From Mucilaginibacter hurinus (GTDB taxonomy: Bacteria; Bacteroidota; Bacteroidia; Sphingobacteriales; Sphingobacteriaceae), in NCBI RefSeq assembly GCF_003324525.1, contig NZ_QGDC01000002.1, positions 186,001 to 250,000 of the forward strand: DNA of 64,000 nucleotides. Reading direction: 5' to 3'. The notes beneath the pieces are model-generated. The model saw nothing but the letters and a program-made list of their open reading frames with translations. It was not told the DNA's origin and made no database searches. Below, piece by piece: positions 17,169-27,657 of the stretch. A program made the position numbers and the translations under genes. Every line of letters begins with the position of its first letter. Within the stretch, counting starts at the first letter, position 1.

Positions 17169-18154
17169 TTATTCATCAAGTTTCAACAGCCTGGCCGCAT
17201 TACCGTAGGTAATTTTTAAAATATCTTCCTCGGGAAGAGCTATTTCTTTTATAAAGGCCAAACCCTGCTCGTTGGTGCTAAAAGGATAGTCTACCGAGAA
17301 CATTACATTGTCAATACCGAAGGTATCCAGCGCCACCCTTAACGGCGGCTGTGTAAAGAAGCCGCTGGTAGTTATAAAAGCTGTTCATGGAAAGTTTTAG
17401 AAAGTGTTCGCTGATTGGCTCCACCGGCCCCCGGCGTAAACGCACGTTCTGCTCTTGCCATCATCATGGGCAGCATTTCTCCCATATGGCCGATAATAAT
17501 CTTTAATTTGGGATATATATCGAAAATTCCGGCATACAACAATCGTAGAACATGCAGGGCAGTTTCAGCATGCCAGCCCCAGCCATAGCAGGCAAGGGCT
17601 TCAGCCATACCACCATGATTTGTAAGGCCGCTGTAATAAATATCAATCACTCCTTTTGGTGGTATGCCGGGATGAATATATATAGGCACATCCAACTTTT
17701 CAGTCCGGGAAAGGATCGGGGCAAACTTTGGGTGGTCAAGGAAACAGTCGTTTGTAGTCCCCCTGATCATGGCGCCTCTGAAATTATATAAACTTACCGC
17801 GCGTTCCAGTTAATCTGCTGCTGCTGCCGGCGCCGTCATAGGCAAATGCGCGAATGCGCTGAACCTGTGCTGATGAGATTTGATTTGTTCCCAGATCAGG
17901 TCGTTATAACGGCTGGCGAACGCAGGACCCTTGTCTGGCGGCAGCAGGTTAGCGCCCGAGCTATCAACAGACAGTATTTGCATGGTTATGCCATTAGCAT
18001 CCATTGATTCAAGGCGTTTCCCGGTAATATCGGCCAAGTCAGGTATCAGATTTTGCATCCGTTCTGATTGCCCGAAAGAACCCAGTGCTTCACTGGGAAC
18101 CTGCGCAGACATTTCAGGAAAGGAGAGGTGTTCTTCTATTGTGACTATTTTCAT
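17169..18154 (-). pseudogene. Amidohydrolase_2 family gene (gamma-resorcylate decarboxylase-like), broken
   Basis: Three open pieces join into one ~328-residue metal-dependent amidohydrolase/decarboxylase, normal family length. Piece 1 (17810-18154) carries the N-terminal EEHL metal site; piece 2 (17372-17770) carries YIHPG and GHMGEMLP; piece 3 (17169 to about 17376) carries SVDYPFSTNEQG and the ending NAARLLKLDE. Pieces 1 and 2 are in the same frame, separated by a TAA at 17810-17812 where the family usually has Glu (AAD-stop-LERAV). Pieces 2 and 3 differ by one base at an A4 run (17376-17379). Nonsense plus frameshift argues for real decay rather than one sequencing slip. Confidence 0.85.
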
Positions 18155-18655
18155 TATTTATACTAATAATTTTAATTAATCATTTCCTTGGTCTACCAAA
18201 CACATTGGTTTTGAATAACTCAGTACCGTTTCAACATCAAAACTCCACAGGTAAAATTCGTTGCCTGCTGTATCGGCATTATTGAGCAAAACGCCAAGTA
18301 ATGTGTTTTAGCTTTAAAAGAGTTATGTGCTTCTACGGTGATTAGGCCGGTTAAAAACTGTTCATATTGCATCGATAGTTGTTTAAGCAAAATAAGAGCC
18401 AAAGCAAGTGGCAAATAAGTATCAAGAATCGGTGATTATATGACTATTCAAGTTTTTATATAATTAAAGCCGATGGTACTGTAACTTAAATTAACCGGAA
18501 CTTTCGATACTGGCAAACTTTAGGTATCCTCAAATTGGTGGTAAATTTTGTAGAGATTAATTAAGATAAATAACTAAGTATAATACCAAATTGCGACCTA
18601 TTTACCTATACAGAATAATTATTCACATAATTAACATTATGTTAAGTAATGGTAA
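18155..18655. other. Gene-poor stretch upstream of the broken amidohydrolase
   Basis: About 500 AT-rich bases. I see no RNA fold, repeat or convincing coding region. A 64-codon open frame at 18220-18414 on the minus strand shows no recognisable family. The stretch probably includes decayed sequence belonging to the dead gene's former neighbourhood. Confidence 0.4.
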
Positions 18656-18694
18656 AATTAAATAGGGCCCCTTATCACTTCACGGCCCTATTTA
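18656..18694 (-). terminator. Putative terminator of the gyrA-TPR operon
   Basis: On the minus strand a ~10-bp stem rich in G/C (AAATAGGGCC with its complement) lies directly after the TPR stop codon and is followed by an A/T-rich tail ending in TTTT. Confidence 0.6.
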
Positions 18695-19981
18695 TTATTT
18701 TGGACTGTTTCCGCCCTGTAATGCTTCTATTTGTTTTTGGGTTTTGTTAGCGTTGGCTACATCCTTTTTACCCAGATAATATGTTTTTAAATTCGTCAAA
18801 GCCTCCGGCGATTTGGGATTTAATTCTACAGCTTTTTGTAAATATGGCAGCGCTGCATCAAATTGCTTATTGGCTTTAGCCATACCGGCTTCATATTCTT
18901 TTTGCTGGTTAGTTGGTAGTTGATTGGCGGCATTATAAGTATCAATTGCCGGATTTATAAGTACATAACCAAGGTTTAAAGCTGCATCAGCGTAATTGGG
19001 ATCTATCTCTAATGCTTTTTTGTAAGCTGTTGCCGCTTTATCAAAGTTTTCCTGTTTTTTTTGAGCTAACGCCGTTTTTGCAGCTCCGGCTTTAGTCTTC
19101 TTTAATTGCTGTCCGGCTACATCACCAACTTTTGCATAAGTAATACCTGCATAATAATATAATGCCTTATTTTTCGGGTCGTTAGCTATAGCCGATTCAA
19201 TTTTGGTAATTGCCTCGGCCTCTTTACCCTGTATTAGGTTGATTTCAATTTCTCTCGACCTCAGGTTTGACTTCGTCGGGAATTTGGCAATACCTTCTGC
19301 AACTGTTTTTAACGCGCTTGCGGTATCTTTATTCATCAAATGTAGCGTAGATAACTCATAATAGATATCATCATTTTTTGAATACTTGGTAGTGAGCAAC
19401 TTTGTGTAGTGTGGTATAGCCAGCGCGAAATATTTAGGGTCTGTAGATGAAGCGTTGGCTGCAGAAAGGCCGGTGTAATAAATTGCATTTGTATCTTCAG
19501 GCAATATCTGGCGATACTTATCAAAATAGTTATATGCCACATCGTACTTGCCACCCTGGTATTGTTTAACCCCCGAGTTCAGGTTAAATTGGGCAATATA
19601 TCTACCGGCATTCTCTATCTCGGGTTTATTGTCGCCTTTTGTATCAAGTTCTTTTGCTTTTTTTAAGGCCTCTTCGGCAGCAGTTAACAAGGGCATCGCA
19701 GTTGCCTCAACGCTGTCTTGCGCGGCCAATGCGCCATAAACAGCAGCTTTTACAGCATACGTTTGCGGCAGTGTAGCTGTTTTTTCATGAGCTGCAGCTT
19801 TATCAATTGCAGTCTTGGCGTTTGTGAGGCTTCCGCCAGCCAGGGTTTGCATGCCGGCAGTTTGTCTTAAACTCTCGTACTTATCATATTCCTCTTTAGC
19901 GGTTTTTAGCTCTCCCTTTTGGGCAAATACAGTGGCTGAAGCGAACGCCAGCAATCCTGCCATCAAAAATTTAATTTTCAT
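18695..19981 (-). CDS. TPR-repeat protein, exported
   Basis: 428 residues with a signal peptide (FLMAGLLAFASATVFAQKG) and tetratricopeptide-like helical pairs through the rest. The best-formed repeats are AALKTVAEGIAKFP, KALYYYAGITYAKVGD, KAYKKALEIDPNYADAALNLG-type and ALPYLQKAVELNPKSPEALTNL near the C-terminus. It is likely a periplasmic scaffold. It starts 3 bases after the stop of the preceding TPR gene and ends the gyrA unit. Partner proteins are unknown. Confidence 0.88.
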   Translation of the reverse strand: MKIKFLMAGLLAFASATVFAQKGELKTAKEEYDKYESLRQTAGMQTLAGGSLTNAKTAIDKAAAHEKTATLPQTYAVKAAVYGALAAQDSVEATAMPLLTAAEEALKKAKELDTKGDNKPEIENAGRYIAQFNLNSGVKQYQGGKYDVAYNYFDKYRQILPEDTNAIYYTGLSAANASSTDPKYFALAIPHYTKLLTTKYSKNDDIYYELSTLHLMNKDTASALKTVAEGIAKFPTKSNLRSREIEINLIQGKEAEAITKIESAIANDPKNKALYYYAGITYAKVGDVAGQQLKKTKAGAAKTALAQKKQENFDKAATAYKKALEIDPNYADAALNLGYVLINPAIDTYNAANQLPTNQQKEYEAGMAKANKQFDAALPYLQKAVELNPKSPEALTNLKTYYLGKKDVANANKTQKQIEALQGGNSPK

Positions 19982-19984
19982 AAG

Positions 19985-21106
19985 TTATTTGTCGGTTAAC
20001 TGATTTAATTTGGTATCTATTTTATTTAACTGTTTAACATTACCTGTTTGCGTATAAAGCTGTTTTAACATCTGCAGGCACTTTATGTCATTCGGTGATA
20101 TCTCATTCGCTTTTTCAAGCCATTTTGACGCGTAATAAATATTTTTTAAATTATCGTCCTCGCCCCCTTCAAAGGCGCTTTTTTTATAGTAAAGTATGCC
20201 CAGGTTAAAAGCTGGGTCAAACGCCGAGCTGTTCAGTTCAACCGCTTGCAGATACAAATCTTCCGCCTTGTCATAGCGGTTTAACTGATCGTAACAATTT
20301 GCAGCAACAAATACAATATCGGCATTGTTTTTATTATACTCCAAAATTACCGGCAATAATGGTTCTAACGCTTTATAGTCTTTTTTGTTGTTATAGATGT
20401 TGGCCTCATCCAATACAAGGTACTTGTCATCGGGCAATAGCCTGCGTCCTTTTTTTAATATATCCAGAGCTTTTACGGTATCCCCTATGGCCATGTTTAT
20501 GGATACAGCCGTTTGTATAATCTCGGCCCCCGTACTATCTGTAAGTACCAGGTCGTTATAAAACTTTGCTGCATCCTGCAAGTTACCCAGCTTACTGTTT
20601 GAATAGGCAATGTAAGCGTTAAGGGGTTTGAAACTCGGTGCGTAATGCCGCGCTTTCCTAAAGTACTGCTCAGCATTCACAAAATCCGAAATATTCATGT
20701 ACTCAAAGCCTTTTTTTATGCAGGCATTGGCAATGCATTGCTTTATGAAATCGAGCTCATCGGGGTATTGCCTTGCTCGCCGGTGAGTAGCCAGCCAGTC
20801 AACAAAGTTGCTGGTTGTTGCAAAAAAGTTTGCAGGTTGATTCAACTTATTTGTAGAGTCCACCTGTAGTATAGTAGCATATACAAGTCCTTTGTATATG
20901 TTTTTCTCAATGTTGTTTGAGTCCTTTCGCGATACGATGAGGCTATCAATAGATTTTTTAGCCCGGGCCAAATAATTTATATCATTGGTTTGCTTGTAAA
21001 ACCCAAGGCTGTTCACTACTACTTTTAACGCCTCTGACTGTGCTACGGCAAAAGTAGTAGTGAACAAAAGGGCAAAAACCGATATTGTTATTTTACGGCA
21101 CTGCAT
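19985..21106 (-). CDS. TPR-repeat protein, exported
   Basis: 373 residues with a signal peptide (ISVFALLFTTTFAVAQSEA). TPR units are seen at about 145-170 (DFVNAEQYFRKARHYAPSF), 175-200 and 270-300 (RYDKAEDLYLQAVELNSSAFDPAFNLG). It begins 7 bases after the gyrA stop and is followed 3 bases later by a second TPR gene, so all three are one transcript. No enzymatic domain is visible. Role unknown; probably periplasmic. Confidence 0.86.
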   Translation of the reverse strand: MQCRKITISVFALLFTTTFAVAQSEALKVVVNSLGFYKQTNDINYLARAKKSIDSLIVSRKDSNNIEKNIYKGLVYATILQVDSTNKLNQPANFFATTSNFVDWLATHRRARQYPDELDFIKQCIANACIKKGFEYMNISDFVNAEQYFRKARHYAPSFKPLNAYIAYSNSKLGNLQDAAKFYNDLVLTDSTGAEIIQTAVSINMAIGDTVKALDILKKGRRLLPDDKYLVLDEANIYNNKKDYKALEPLLPVILEYNKNNADIVFVAANCYDQLNRYDKAEDLYLQAVELNSSAFDPAFNLGILYYKKSAFEGGEDDNLKNIYYASKWLEKANEISPNDIKCLQMLKQLYTQTGNVKQLNKIDTKLNQLTDK

Positions 21107-21113
21107 TCAATCA

Positions 21114-23720
21114 TTATTCGTTATCGCTTTCAGGGGCAGGTGCATCAGTAGCCGGCTCCTCTCCTGCTTTGTTTGCAGCATCTTCTGCCGCGCCAGCATT
21201 GTCGCCGTCCTGCGTTACCACTTCAGTGTCTCCTGTTTCATTATCTTCCTCAGGGTCATGTTCTATCTTCGCTACAGAGGCTATTTCGTCGTTACCTTTT
21301 AAAGTTATTAAACGAACGCCCTGTGTGGCACGGCCCATTACTCTTAATTCGGCAACTGCCATGCGTATAATTACGCCCGAGCGGTTGATGATCATAAGGT
21401 CTTCCTGGTCAGTAACGCCTTTTATGGCTACTAAATTGCCTGTTTTATCCGTGATGTTTAAAGTTTTTACACCTTTACCGCCACGGTTGGTAACCCGATA
21501 ATCATCAATATCTGTACGTTTGCCGTAGCCTTTTTCTGAAACTACCAGTACGGTTGTTTCAGGGCTGTCTATACTGATCATACCCACCACTTCATCCTTA
21601 TTATCTGCCAGGCTTATACCACGGACGCCTGTAGCGGTACGTCCCATAGGCCGCACTGTCGACTCGTTGAAACGTATAGCCCTGCCTGACTTAAGGGCCA
21701 TTACAATTTCGCTGCTGCCTGTAGTAAGGTTTGCCTCAAGTAAAGAGTCGCCCTCATTAATGTTGATAGCATTTATACCGTTTGCACGCGGGCGTGAATA
21801 CGCTTCGAGCGAGGTTTTTTTAATGGTACCTTTGCGGGTACACATAATTATAAAGTTATTTTCAAGATATTCCTGATCCTTAAGCGTTCTGAGCTTAATG
21901 TAGGCTTTAATCTTTTCCTCTTTAGGGATATTAATGATGTTTTGAATGGCGCGTCCTTTAGATGTGCGGGTACCTTCAGGTATTTCAAACACCCTTAACC
22001 AGAAACAACGCCCTGCCTCGGTAAAGAACAGCATGTAGTTATGATTAGAAGCTATCAGCAAATGCTCAATAAAATCCTCGTCACGGCTATTGCTTCCTAT
22101 TGCACCTTTACCACCACGTGCCTGCCGGCGGTATTCGGTTAACGCAGTACGTTTTATGTAGCCTTCGTGTGATATAGTAATTACTACATCCTCATCCTCA
22201 ATAAAATCCTCAGTTTGCATTTCGGCCGATGAATGTACCATCTCGGTTTTACGTTCATCGCCATATTTGTCCAGTATCTCCGCCAGTTCATCTTTGATGA
22301 TCTGCATACGGAGGCCTTCATCTGCCAAAACAGATTTCAAATATTCTATCTGCTTCATTAAGGCGGCATATTCATCCTTAATTTTATCGCGTTCCAGACC
22401 GGTAAGGCGGCGCAGCGTCATATCCAATATAGCACGGGCCTGTATGTCGCTTAAGCCAAACTGGCTCATCAAGCCTTCGCGGGCTTCATCAGGCGTACCT
22501 GAAGCGCGTATCAGTTTGATAACTTCATCTAAATGGTCAAGTGCTATCAGTAAACCCTCTAATATATGCGCACGCTTTTCAGCTTCAGCAAGTTCATATT
22601 TAGTACGGCGTATAACTACTTCATGCCTGTGTTCAACAAAGTGGTGTATAAGGTCCTTAAGGTTAAGCAGCATGGGCCTGCCATGCACCAATGCAATGTT
22701 ATTTACGCTGAAAGAGGTTTGTAATGACGTATATTTATACAGGTTATTCAAAACGATAGAGGCGTTTGCATCGCGCTTAATTTCATACACAACACGTATG
22801 CCTTCCCGGTTTGATTCGTCCCGTATGGCAGATATGCCCTCGAGTTTCTTTTCGTTAACCAGTTCGGCGGTACGCTCTATCATTACAGCCTTATTCACCT
22901 GGTAAGGTATTTCAGATACAATGATGCGTTCCCGGTCATTATTATACACTTCAATTTCTGCCCTCGCCCGCAACACAATCCGACCACGGCCGGTTTCGAA
23001 AGCTGATTTTGCACCATCGTAACCATAGATAATACCACCTGTCGGGAAATCGGGCCCTTTTATATGCTGCATCAATTCTGCAACCTCAATCTCGCGGTTA
23101 TCAATATAAGCCAGGGTGGCATTAACCACTTCGGTTAAGTTATGCGGTGGCATATTTGTAGCCATACCCACAGCAATACCTGATGCACCATTAACCAAAA
23201 GGTTAGGTATTTTTGACGGTAATACTGTTGGCTCTTCCAGCGAGTCGTCAAAGTTAAGCTGGTAGTCTATCGTGTCTTTATTAATGTCAGCCAGCATCTC
23301 TTCGGCTATCTTTTCAAGCCGGGCCTCGGTATAACGCATGGCCGCCGGTTGGTCTCCGTCTATCGAACCATAGTTGCCCTGCCCTTCCACAAAAGGATAG
23401 CGTAAGCTCCACTCCTGCGCCATACGTACCATGGCGTCATAAACTGATGTATCGCCATGTGGGTGATATTTACCAAGTACCTCACCCACAATACGGGCAG
23501 ATTTTTTGTAGGGTTTATTATTGTTAAGACCCAAGTCAAGCATGCCGTAAAGCACACGTCTGTGTACGGGTTTTAAACCATCGCGAACATCGGGCAATGC
23601 CCTTGATACGATTACAGACATTGAATAATCAATGTATGCTGATCGCATTTCTTCATCAATATTTATCGAAATTATCCGGTCTTCTTTGTGCGGGTTGTCG
23701 TTGTTTATTTCGTCAGCCAT
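21114..23720 (-). CDS. gyrA: DNA gyrase subunit A
   Basis: Breakage-reunion subunit of gyrase, which introduces negative supercoils using ATP. 868 residues. The catalytic Tyr is Tyr130 ([10 protein letters not shown]). The quinolone-contact region reads [12 protein letters not shown] (87-98), with Thr91 and Asp95 at the positions of E. coli Ser83 and Asp87, so no classic large hydrophobic resistance substitution is present. A GyrA-box-like element (QARGGKG) near residue 530 and the six-bladed C-terminal wrapping domain separate it from ParC. The C-terminal ~50 residues are acidic and Ala/Glu-rich. It heads an operon with two TPR genes. Confidence 0.98.
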   Translation of the reverse strand: MADEINNDNPHKEDRIISINIDEEMRSAYIDYSMSVIVSRALPDVRDGLKPVHRRVLYGMLDLGLNNNKPYKKSARIVGEVLGKYHPHGDTSVYDAMVRMAQEWSLRYPFVEGQGNYGSIDGDQPAAMRYTEARLEKIAEEMLADINKDTIDYQLNFDDSLEEPTVLPSKIPNLLVNGASGIAVGMATNMPPHNLTEVVNATLAYIDNREIEVAELMQHIKGPDFPTGGIIYGYDGAKSAFETGRGRIVLRARAEIEVYNNDRERIIVSEIPYQVNKAVMIERTAELVNEKKLEGISAIRDESNREGIRVVYEIKRDANASIVLNNLYKYTSLQTSFSVNNIALVHGRPMLLNLKDLIHHFVEHRHEVVIRRTKYELAEAEKRAHILEGLLIALDHLDEVIKLIRASGTPDEAREGLMSQFGLSDIQARAILDMTLRRLTGLERDKIKDEYAALMKQIEYLKSVLADEGLRMQIIKDELAEILDKYGDERKTEMVHSSAEMQTEDFIEDEDVVITISHEGYIKRTALTEYRRQARGGKGAIGSNSRDEDFIEHLLIASNHNYMLFFTEAGRCFWLRVFEIPEGTRTSKGRAIQNIINIPKEEKIKAYIKLRTLKDQEYLENNFIIMCTRKGTIKKTSLEAYSRPRANGINAININEGDSLLEANLTTGSSEIVMALKSGRAIRFNESTVRPMGRTATGVRGISLADNKDEVVGMISIDSPETTVLVVSEKGYGKRTDIDDYRVTNRGGKGVKTLNITDKTGNLVAIKGVTDQEDLMIINRSGVIIRMAVAELRVMGRATQGVRLITLKGNDEIASVAKIEHDPEEDNETGDTEVVTQDGDNAGAAEDAANKAGEEPATDAPAPESDNE

Positions 23721-23895
23721 TTGTTTCTATGTAGATCGTCAGGTTATTTTAAATTGCGCTAAAGTGCTATTTAAGCGACTTGCGAAGTTAAAAATTTATA
23801 TGGTTTTAAAGTGCGAATGTTAGTAACAATGTGGCCCAAATGTTAGTAAAATCGCAGTGTGGAAAAATAGTGTCGAACGGAGGGTGATTTGGTTA

Positions 23896-24288
23896 CTATT
23901 TTATTTTTTTCCAGCGCTCCTCAACCTTGTTCCCGTTAGGCAGAGTGCCCTTAAAAGTGAGTGTATCTCGAGAAATACTGTAGGTATACTTTATGGGAAT
24001 GCCAAGAGTTTGCGAAGCCTGGCTGCTGAAGGACTGAATTTCCAGGCACGTATCAGCTTTGAGGGTGTAATCGCCGGCTTCGTATTTAAAAGGCTTTTCA
24101 CCTGCTTCAATAACAAATGCCTCGTAGTTATTTTTTGTATAGTGGCGATGCAAAGTATATGCAGTAGGCTTTGGCGTTACCTTACCGTTGCTTGTACCGC
24201 CACAATATTCCCAAACGCCTTTAAAGTCTGAGGTGTTAAACGATGCAAACAGCATCACAATCAATATGCAAACTATTATATTTTTCAT
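23896..24288 (-). CDS. Small secreted protein of unknown function, cotranscribed with hemF
   Basis: 130 residues with an N-terminal hydrophobic segment (MKNIIVCILIVMLFASFNTS), probably a signal peptide. The mature part is beta-rich (GVWEYCGGTSNGKV, YTYSISRDTLTFKGTLPNG), in the style of small lipocalin-like domains of Bacteroidota. Its start overlaps the hemF stop by one base, so it is the second gene of a pair. I do not recognise a named family. Confidence 0.7.
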   Translation of the reverse strand: MKNIIVCILIVMLFASFNTSDFKGVWEYCGGTSNGKVTPKPTAYTLHRHYTKNNYEAFVIEAGEKPFKYEAGDYTLKADTCLEIQSFSSQASQTLGIPIKYTYSISRDTLTFKGTLPNGNKVEERWKKIK

Positions 24289-25202
24289 TACTTAACCCAA
24301 TCAATCCCTTTTTTTAAATATGATAATGTCTCCTCTTCAGGGCTCCCTGCCAACGGTGCATAATTGTACAACCATTTAGCGGTAGGCGGCAAACTCATCA
24401 ATATAGATTCGATACGACCGTTCGTTTCTAAACCGAACTTTGTTCCGGCATCATAAACCAGGTTAAATTCAACGTAACGGCTGCGGCGTTGGTATTGCCA
24501 TAACTGATTTTCTTTGGTAAATATTTTATTACGGTTACGCGCTATCATTTCTGTATAAATAGGAATAAATGATCGTCCTAATGCTTTGGAAAATTCAAAT
24601 ATGGTTTCCCACGTTAGTTCATCAGTAGCAGTAAGCCGGTCGTAAAAAATGCCCCCTATCCCCCGGGTTTCATTACGGTGTTTTATAAAAAAATAATCAT
24701 CCGCCCATTTTTTAAACCTCTCGTAAAAGTCGTTATTAAAGGCGTCGCAAACCGTTTTTAGATGATTATGAAAAAACCTGGCATCATCCTCAATCACATA
24801 ATGCGGCGTAAGATCAATGCCGCCCCCGAACCACCGTACCGATTTGCCCCCCGGCATAGCCGACGGCATTTCAAAATAACGGATATTCATATGAATAATT
24901 GGCACCCATGGATTGTTAGGGTGCATAACGATAGATACTCCTGTGGCAAAAAATTCATCTTCCTCAACCTTTAAAGCACGCTTTACGCTATCGGGAAGCT
25001 GACCGTAGACGGCAGAAAAATTCACACCGCCTTTCTCTAATATATTACCATCTTGTATAACGCGGGTTAAGCCTCCCCCGCCGCCGTCGCGCTCCCATAC
25101 CTCTTGCTCAAAACTGCTTTTGCCATCGGCAGCTTCAAGTGCCAAACATATCTCGTTTTGTATTTCCCGGTAATCTGCCGCTACCTGTTCTTTGCTGATC
25201 AT
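24288..25202 (-). CDS. hemF: Oxygen-dependent coproporphyrinogen III oxidase
   Basis: Converts coproporphyrinogen III to protoporphyrinogen IX with O2 in heme synthesis. 304 residues, the usual length. Hallmarks are the N-terminal WERDGGGGGLTRV, FFATGVSIVMHPNNPWVP, RWFGGGIDLTPHY, KHRNETRGIGGIFYDRL, and the late RRSRYVEFNLVYDAGTKFGL with ESILMSLPP. It implies aerobic heme synthesis. It is followed with one-base overlap by a small secreted-protein gene. Confidence 0.98.
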   Translation of the reverse strand: MISKEQVAADYREIQNEICLALEAADGKSSFEQEVWERDGGGGGLTRVIQDGNILEKGGVNFSAVYGQLPDSVKRALKVEEDEFFATGVSIVMHPNNPWVPIIHMNIRYFEMPSAMPGGKSVRWFGGGIDLTPHYVIEDDARFFHNHLKTVCDAFNNDFYERFKKWADDYFFIKHRNETRGIGGIFYDRLTATDELTWETIFEFSKALGRSFIPIYTEMIARNRNKIFTKENQLWQYQRRSRYVEFNLVYDAGTKFGLETNGRIESILMSLPPTAKWLYNYAPLAGSPEEETLSYLKKGIDWVK

Positions 25203-25329
25203 CGGGTGTAAAGTTAATGAATTGGTTGATTATGTTGATTGAGTTAAATTATGATTGGTTTGGTATCCGATACTGTCACTGGCAAACACAATTACTAACG
25301 TGGTAAACATAACAAGCCCTACACCCAGG

Positions 25330-26583
25330 TTAAGCCAATACGCCGGCTTCGGCGTCTTCTTCGACATAATCTAAATCTTTGCTGAAGCTTTCTTTTAACT
25401 GACTAAGGGCAAATAAAGCTATACCGGTAAGTATAAACATCATGATAAGCCCGCTTGTTACCATACCATAGTTACTTACAAATGCATCAAAAGCAAAGTT
25501 TATAGGGATGAGCGCTCCCCTGATAAAGTTTGGTACAGTTGTGGCTACTGTAGAGCGTATGTTGGTGCCAAACTGCTCGGCAGCTATAGTAATAAACGTT
25601 GCCCAGTATCCTACGCAAAAGCCCATAGCAAGGCATACCCATTTAAATTTATCAGGTGTGATACCTTTACTGGTTAAGTAAATTACTACCGTAACAACGG
25701 ATAGTAACTGGAATATGAGCATAGCCAGTTTCCTGGAACGGGTTAATTGTGATAACAGGCCCGCAAAAATATCGCCGATAGATATCCCAATATAGGTAAA
25801 CATAACTCCGGTACCGGCAACCAACACCTCGGTGGCGCCAAGCTCTTTTCCAAACTCCGGTGCCTGAGTAACCAATATGCCTACTACAAACCACAAAGGC
25901 GAACCAATTAAAATGCAGCAAATGTATTTTTTAAAACGTCCCCAGTCGTTAAATAGCATCAGCATATTTCCTTTTGATACATTTTTACCGGCAATGTTTT
26001 TAAACATTCCAGATTCAAAAGTGCCTATTCTTAATAAAAGCAATACAATACCCAGGCCGCCACCGGTAAGGTAAGCATGGCGCCAGTTCTCTTGGCCCAC
26101 CAGCGCAGCTACAACAGCGCCAAACAGGCCTATGGTAGCTACAATGGTAGTACCCCAGCCACGGTTTTTTTTGCTTAGTGTTTCAGTGACAAGGGTTACT
26201 CCCGCGCCAAGCTCACCCGCCAGGCCAATGCCGGCAATAAAGCGTACTACGCCATAGGTTGTTACATCCTGCACAAAGGCGTTAGCTATATTGGCAAGCG
26301 AGTATAAAATTATCGAGCCAAATAATACCTTAATGCGCCCGAATTTATCTCCGATAATACCCCACAATATACCACCTAAAAGGAGGCCGCCCATTTGCAT
26401 ATCCATAATAAAAACACCCTCTTCCCTGATGTTTTCAGCCGCGACGCCAATAGCTTTTAAGCTGTCTGTACGTACTATGGCAAAAATTATAAGGTCATAT
26501 AAATCTACAAAATACCCTAAGGCGGCTACCAGCACCAGGATAATAGCTTTGCGCGATGATTTCGCTTCAGAAACTTCAGTCAT
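25330..26583 (-). CDS. MFS transporter
   Basis: A 417-residue major facilitator with about twelve hydrophobic helices. The sugar/metabolite-porter style motif GDKFGRIKVL follows helix 2 (about residues 76-85), and an RFIAGIGLAGELGAGV segment lies in helix 4. The family of substrate cannot be fixed; organic acid or phosphate:H+ carriers of the metabolite:H+ symporter group are the nearest in style. Monocistronic. Confidence 0.85.
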   Translation of the reverse strand: MTEVSEAKSSRKAIILVLVAALGYFVDLYDLIIFAIVRTDSLKAIGVAAENIREEGVFIMDMQMGGLLLGGILWGIIGDKFGRIKVLFGSIILYSLANIANAFVQDVTTYGVVRFIAGIGLAGELGAGVTLVTETLSKKNRGWGTTIVATIGLFGAVVAALVGQENWRHAYLTGGGLGIVLLLLRIGTFESGMFKNIAGKNVSKGNMLMLFNDWGRFKKYICCILIGSPLWFVVGILVTQAPEFGKELGATEVLVAGTGVMFTYIGISIGDIFAGLLSQLTRSRKLAMLIFQLLSVVTVVIYLTSKGITPDKFKWVCLAMGFCVGYWATFITIAAEQFGTNIRSTVATTVPNFIRGALIPINFAFDAFVSNYGMVTSGLIMMFILTGIALFALSQLKESFSKDLDYVEEDAEAGVLA

Positions 26584-26631
26584 TTAAAAATGGGATAAGA
26601 GTTTTTCGGTTGCAAACATATAATTTTTTGT

Positions 26632-26664
26632 ATAAAAAAACCCCTGCAAATTTAGCAAGGGTCT
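26632..26664 (-). terminator. Intrinsic terminator of the cold-shock gene
   Basis: On the minus strand an 8-bp stem with one U-G wobble around an AAATTT-type loop is followed by seven T residues. Confidence 0.8.
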
Positions 26665-26689
26665 CTTTATAAGATGGGGGTTATAAATG

Positions 26690-26887
26690 TTAAACCTTTT
26701 TAACTTTTACAGCCTGTAAGCCTTTTCTTCCTTCTTCAACATCATATTCAACGCTATCATTATCTTTAATAGCATTAACGCCGCCTTCTACATCTTTAAA
26801 GTGCACAAATAGGTCCTTACCTTCTTCAGTTACGATGAAGCCGTACCCTTTCTGTGTATTAAACCATTTTACTTTTCCAGTTTTCAT
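26690..26887 (-). CDS. Cold-shock domain protein
   Basis: A 65-residue CspA-type RNA chaperone binding single-stranded nucleic acid. RNP1 is KGYGFIVTE (13-21) and RNP2 is DLFVHF (25-30). The predicted -7 element lies about 90 bases upstream, giving a long AT-rich leader, as is usual for cold-shock mRNAs whose leader helps temperature control. Monocistronic with its own terminator. Confidence 0.95.
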   Translation of the reverse strand: MKTGKVKWFNTQKGYGFIVTEEGKDLFVHFKDVEGGVNAIKDNDSVEYDVEEGRKGLQAVKVKKV

Positions 26888-26975
26888 AAAAATTACCGTA
26901 TTAAATATTTGTGTTAAGATTAATTACTAATACCAAACTGAATTATAAAACGATTGATAATCAGAGCGGAATATG

Positions 26976-26983
26976 CAAAAGTA
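26976..26983 (-). promoter_or_regulatory. Putative -7 element for the cold-shock gene
   Basis: Reads TACTTTTG on the minus strand, an exact TAnnTTTG match, about 90 bases before the ATG. A second match, TATATTTG, lies just upstream. Confidence 0.4.
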
Positions 26984-27021
26984 TCTGTTCAAATATAAAT
27001 AAATAATTAATCCAAAGAAAA

Positions 27022-27657
27022 TTATTTATTAGGCTGCGGCGTCGTTCTTAAATATGGTTTTATGATAGTATGACCCTTTGGAAATTTTGCCGCAATGTCT
27101 TCCGTCTTAATAGCAGGCACTACTACCACGTCCTCCCCGTCTTTCCAGTCGGCAGGTGTGGCCACACTGTAGTTAGCCGTTAACTGCAGCGAATCTATCA
27201 CCCGCAATATTTCCTGAAAGTTTCTGCCTGTTGATGCCGGGTAAGTTATGATGAGTTTAATAGTTTTGTCGGGTGCTATGATAAATAGCGACCGTACTGT
27301 GGCAGTTAGTGACGCGTTAGGGTGTATCATATCGTATGCCTCAGCAATCTCGCGGTTTTCATCGGCTATAATCGGGAAATTAACCTCAACATCCTGTGTT
27401 TCGTTTATATCCTTAATCCAACCTTTGTGCGACTCAACATTGTCTACACTCAGCGCCAATACTTTTACATTACGCTTTTCAAACTCGTCTTTTAACGACG
27501 CCGTACGGCCCAGTTCGGTAGTACAAACCGGTGTATAGTCAGCCGGATGCGAGAAAAGCACAGCCCAGCTATCACCTAAATATTCGTAGAAGTCTATCTC
27601 GCCTTCTGATGTTTGTGCTTTGAAATTTGGCGCTTTATCGCCTAATCGTAAACTCAT
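27022..27657 (-). CDS. Peroxiredoxin, 1-Cys Prx6-type
   Basis: Reduces H2O2 and organic peroxides. 211 residues with the peroxidatic Cys45 in the HPADYTPVCTTELG motif and the Prx6-type C-terminal dimerisation/extension region (ATPADWKDGEDVVVVPAI). No resolving Cys is present, consistent with the 1-Cys mechanism needing an external thiol. Monocistronic. Confidence 0.94.
   Translation of the reverse strand: MSLRLGDKAPNFKAQTSEGEIDFYEYLGDSWAVLFSHPADYTPVCTTELGRTASLKDEFEKRNVKVLALSVDNVESHKGWIKDINETQDVEVNFPIIADENREIAEAYDMIHPNASLTATVRSLFIIAPDKTIKLIITYPASTGRNFQEILRVIDSLQLTANYSVATPADWKDGEDVVVVPAIKTEDIAAKFPKGHTIIKPYLRTTPQPNK

Noticed and set aside
18220-18414. 64-codon minus-strand ORF in the 18.2 kb gap
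   Set aside because: No family resemblance and no operon context; probably chance or decayed sequence.
21085-21501. Plus-strand ORF opposite the gyrA 3' end
   Set aside because: Serine-rich shadow of the acidic GyrA tail; no independent coding evidence.
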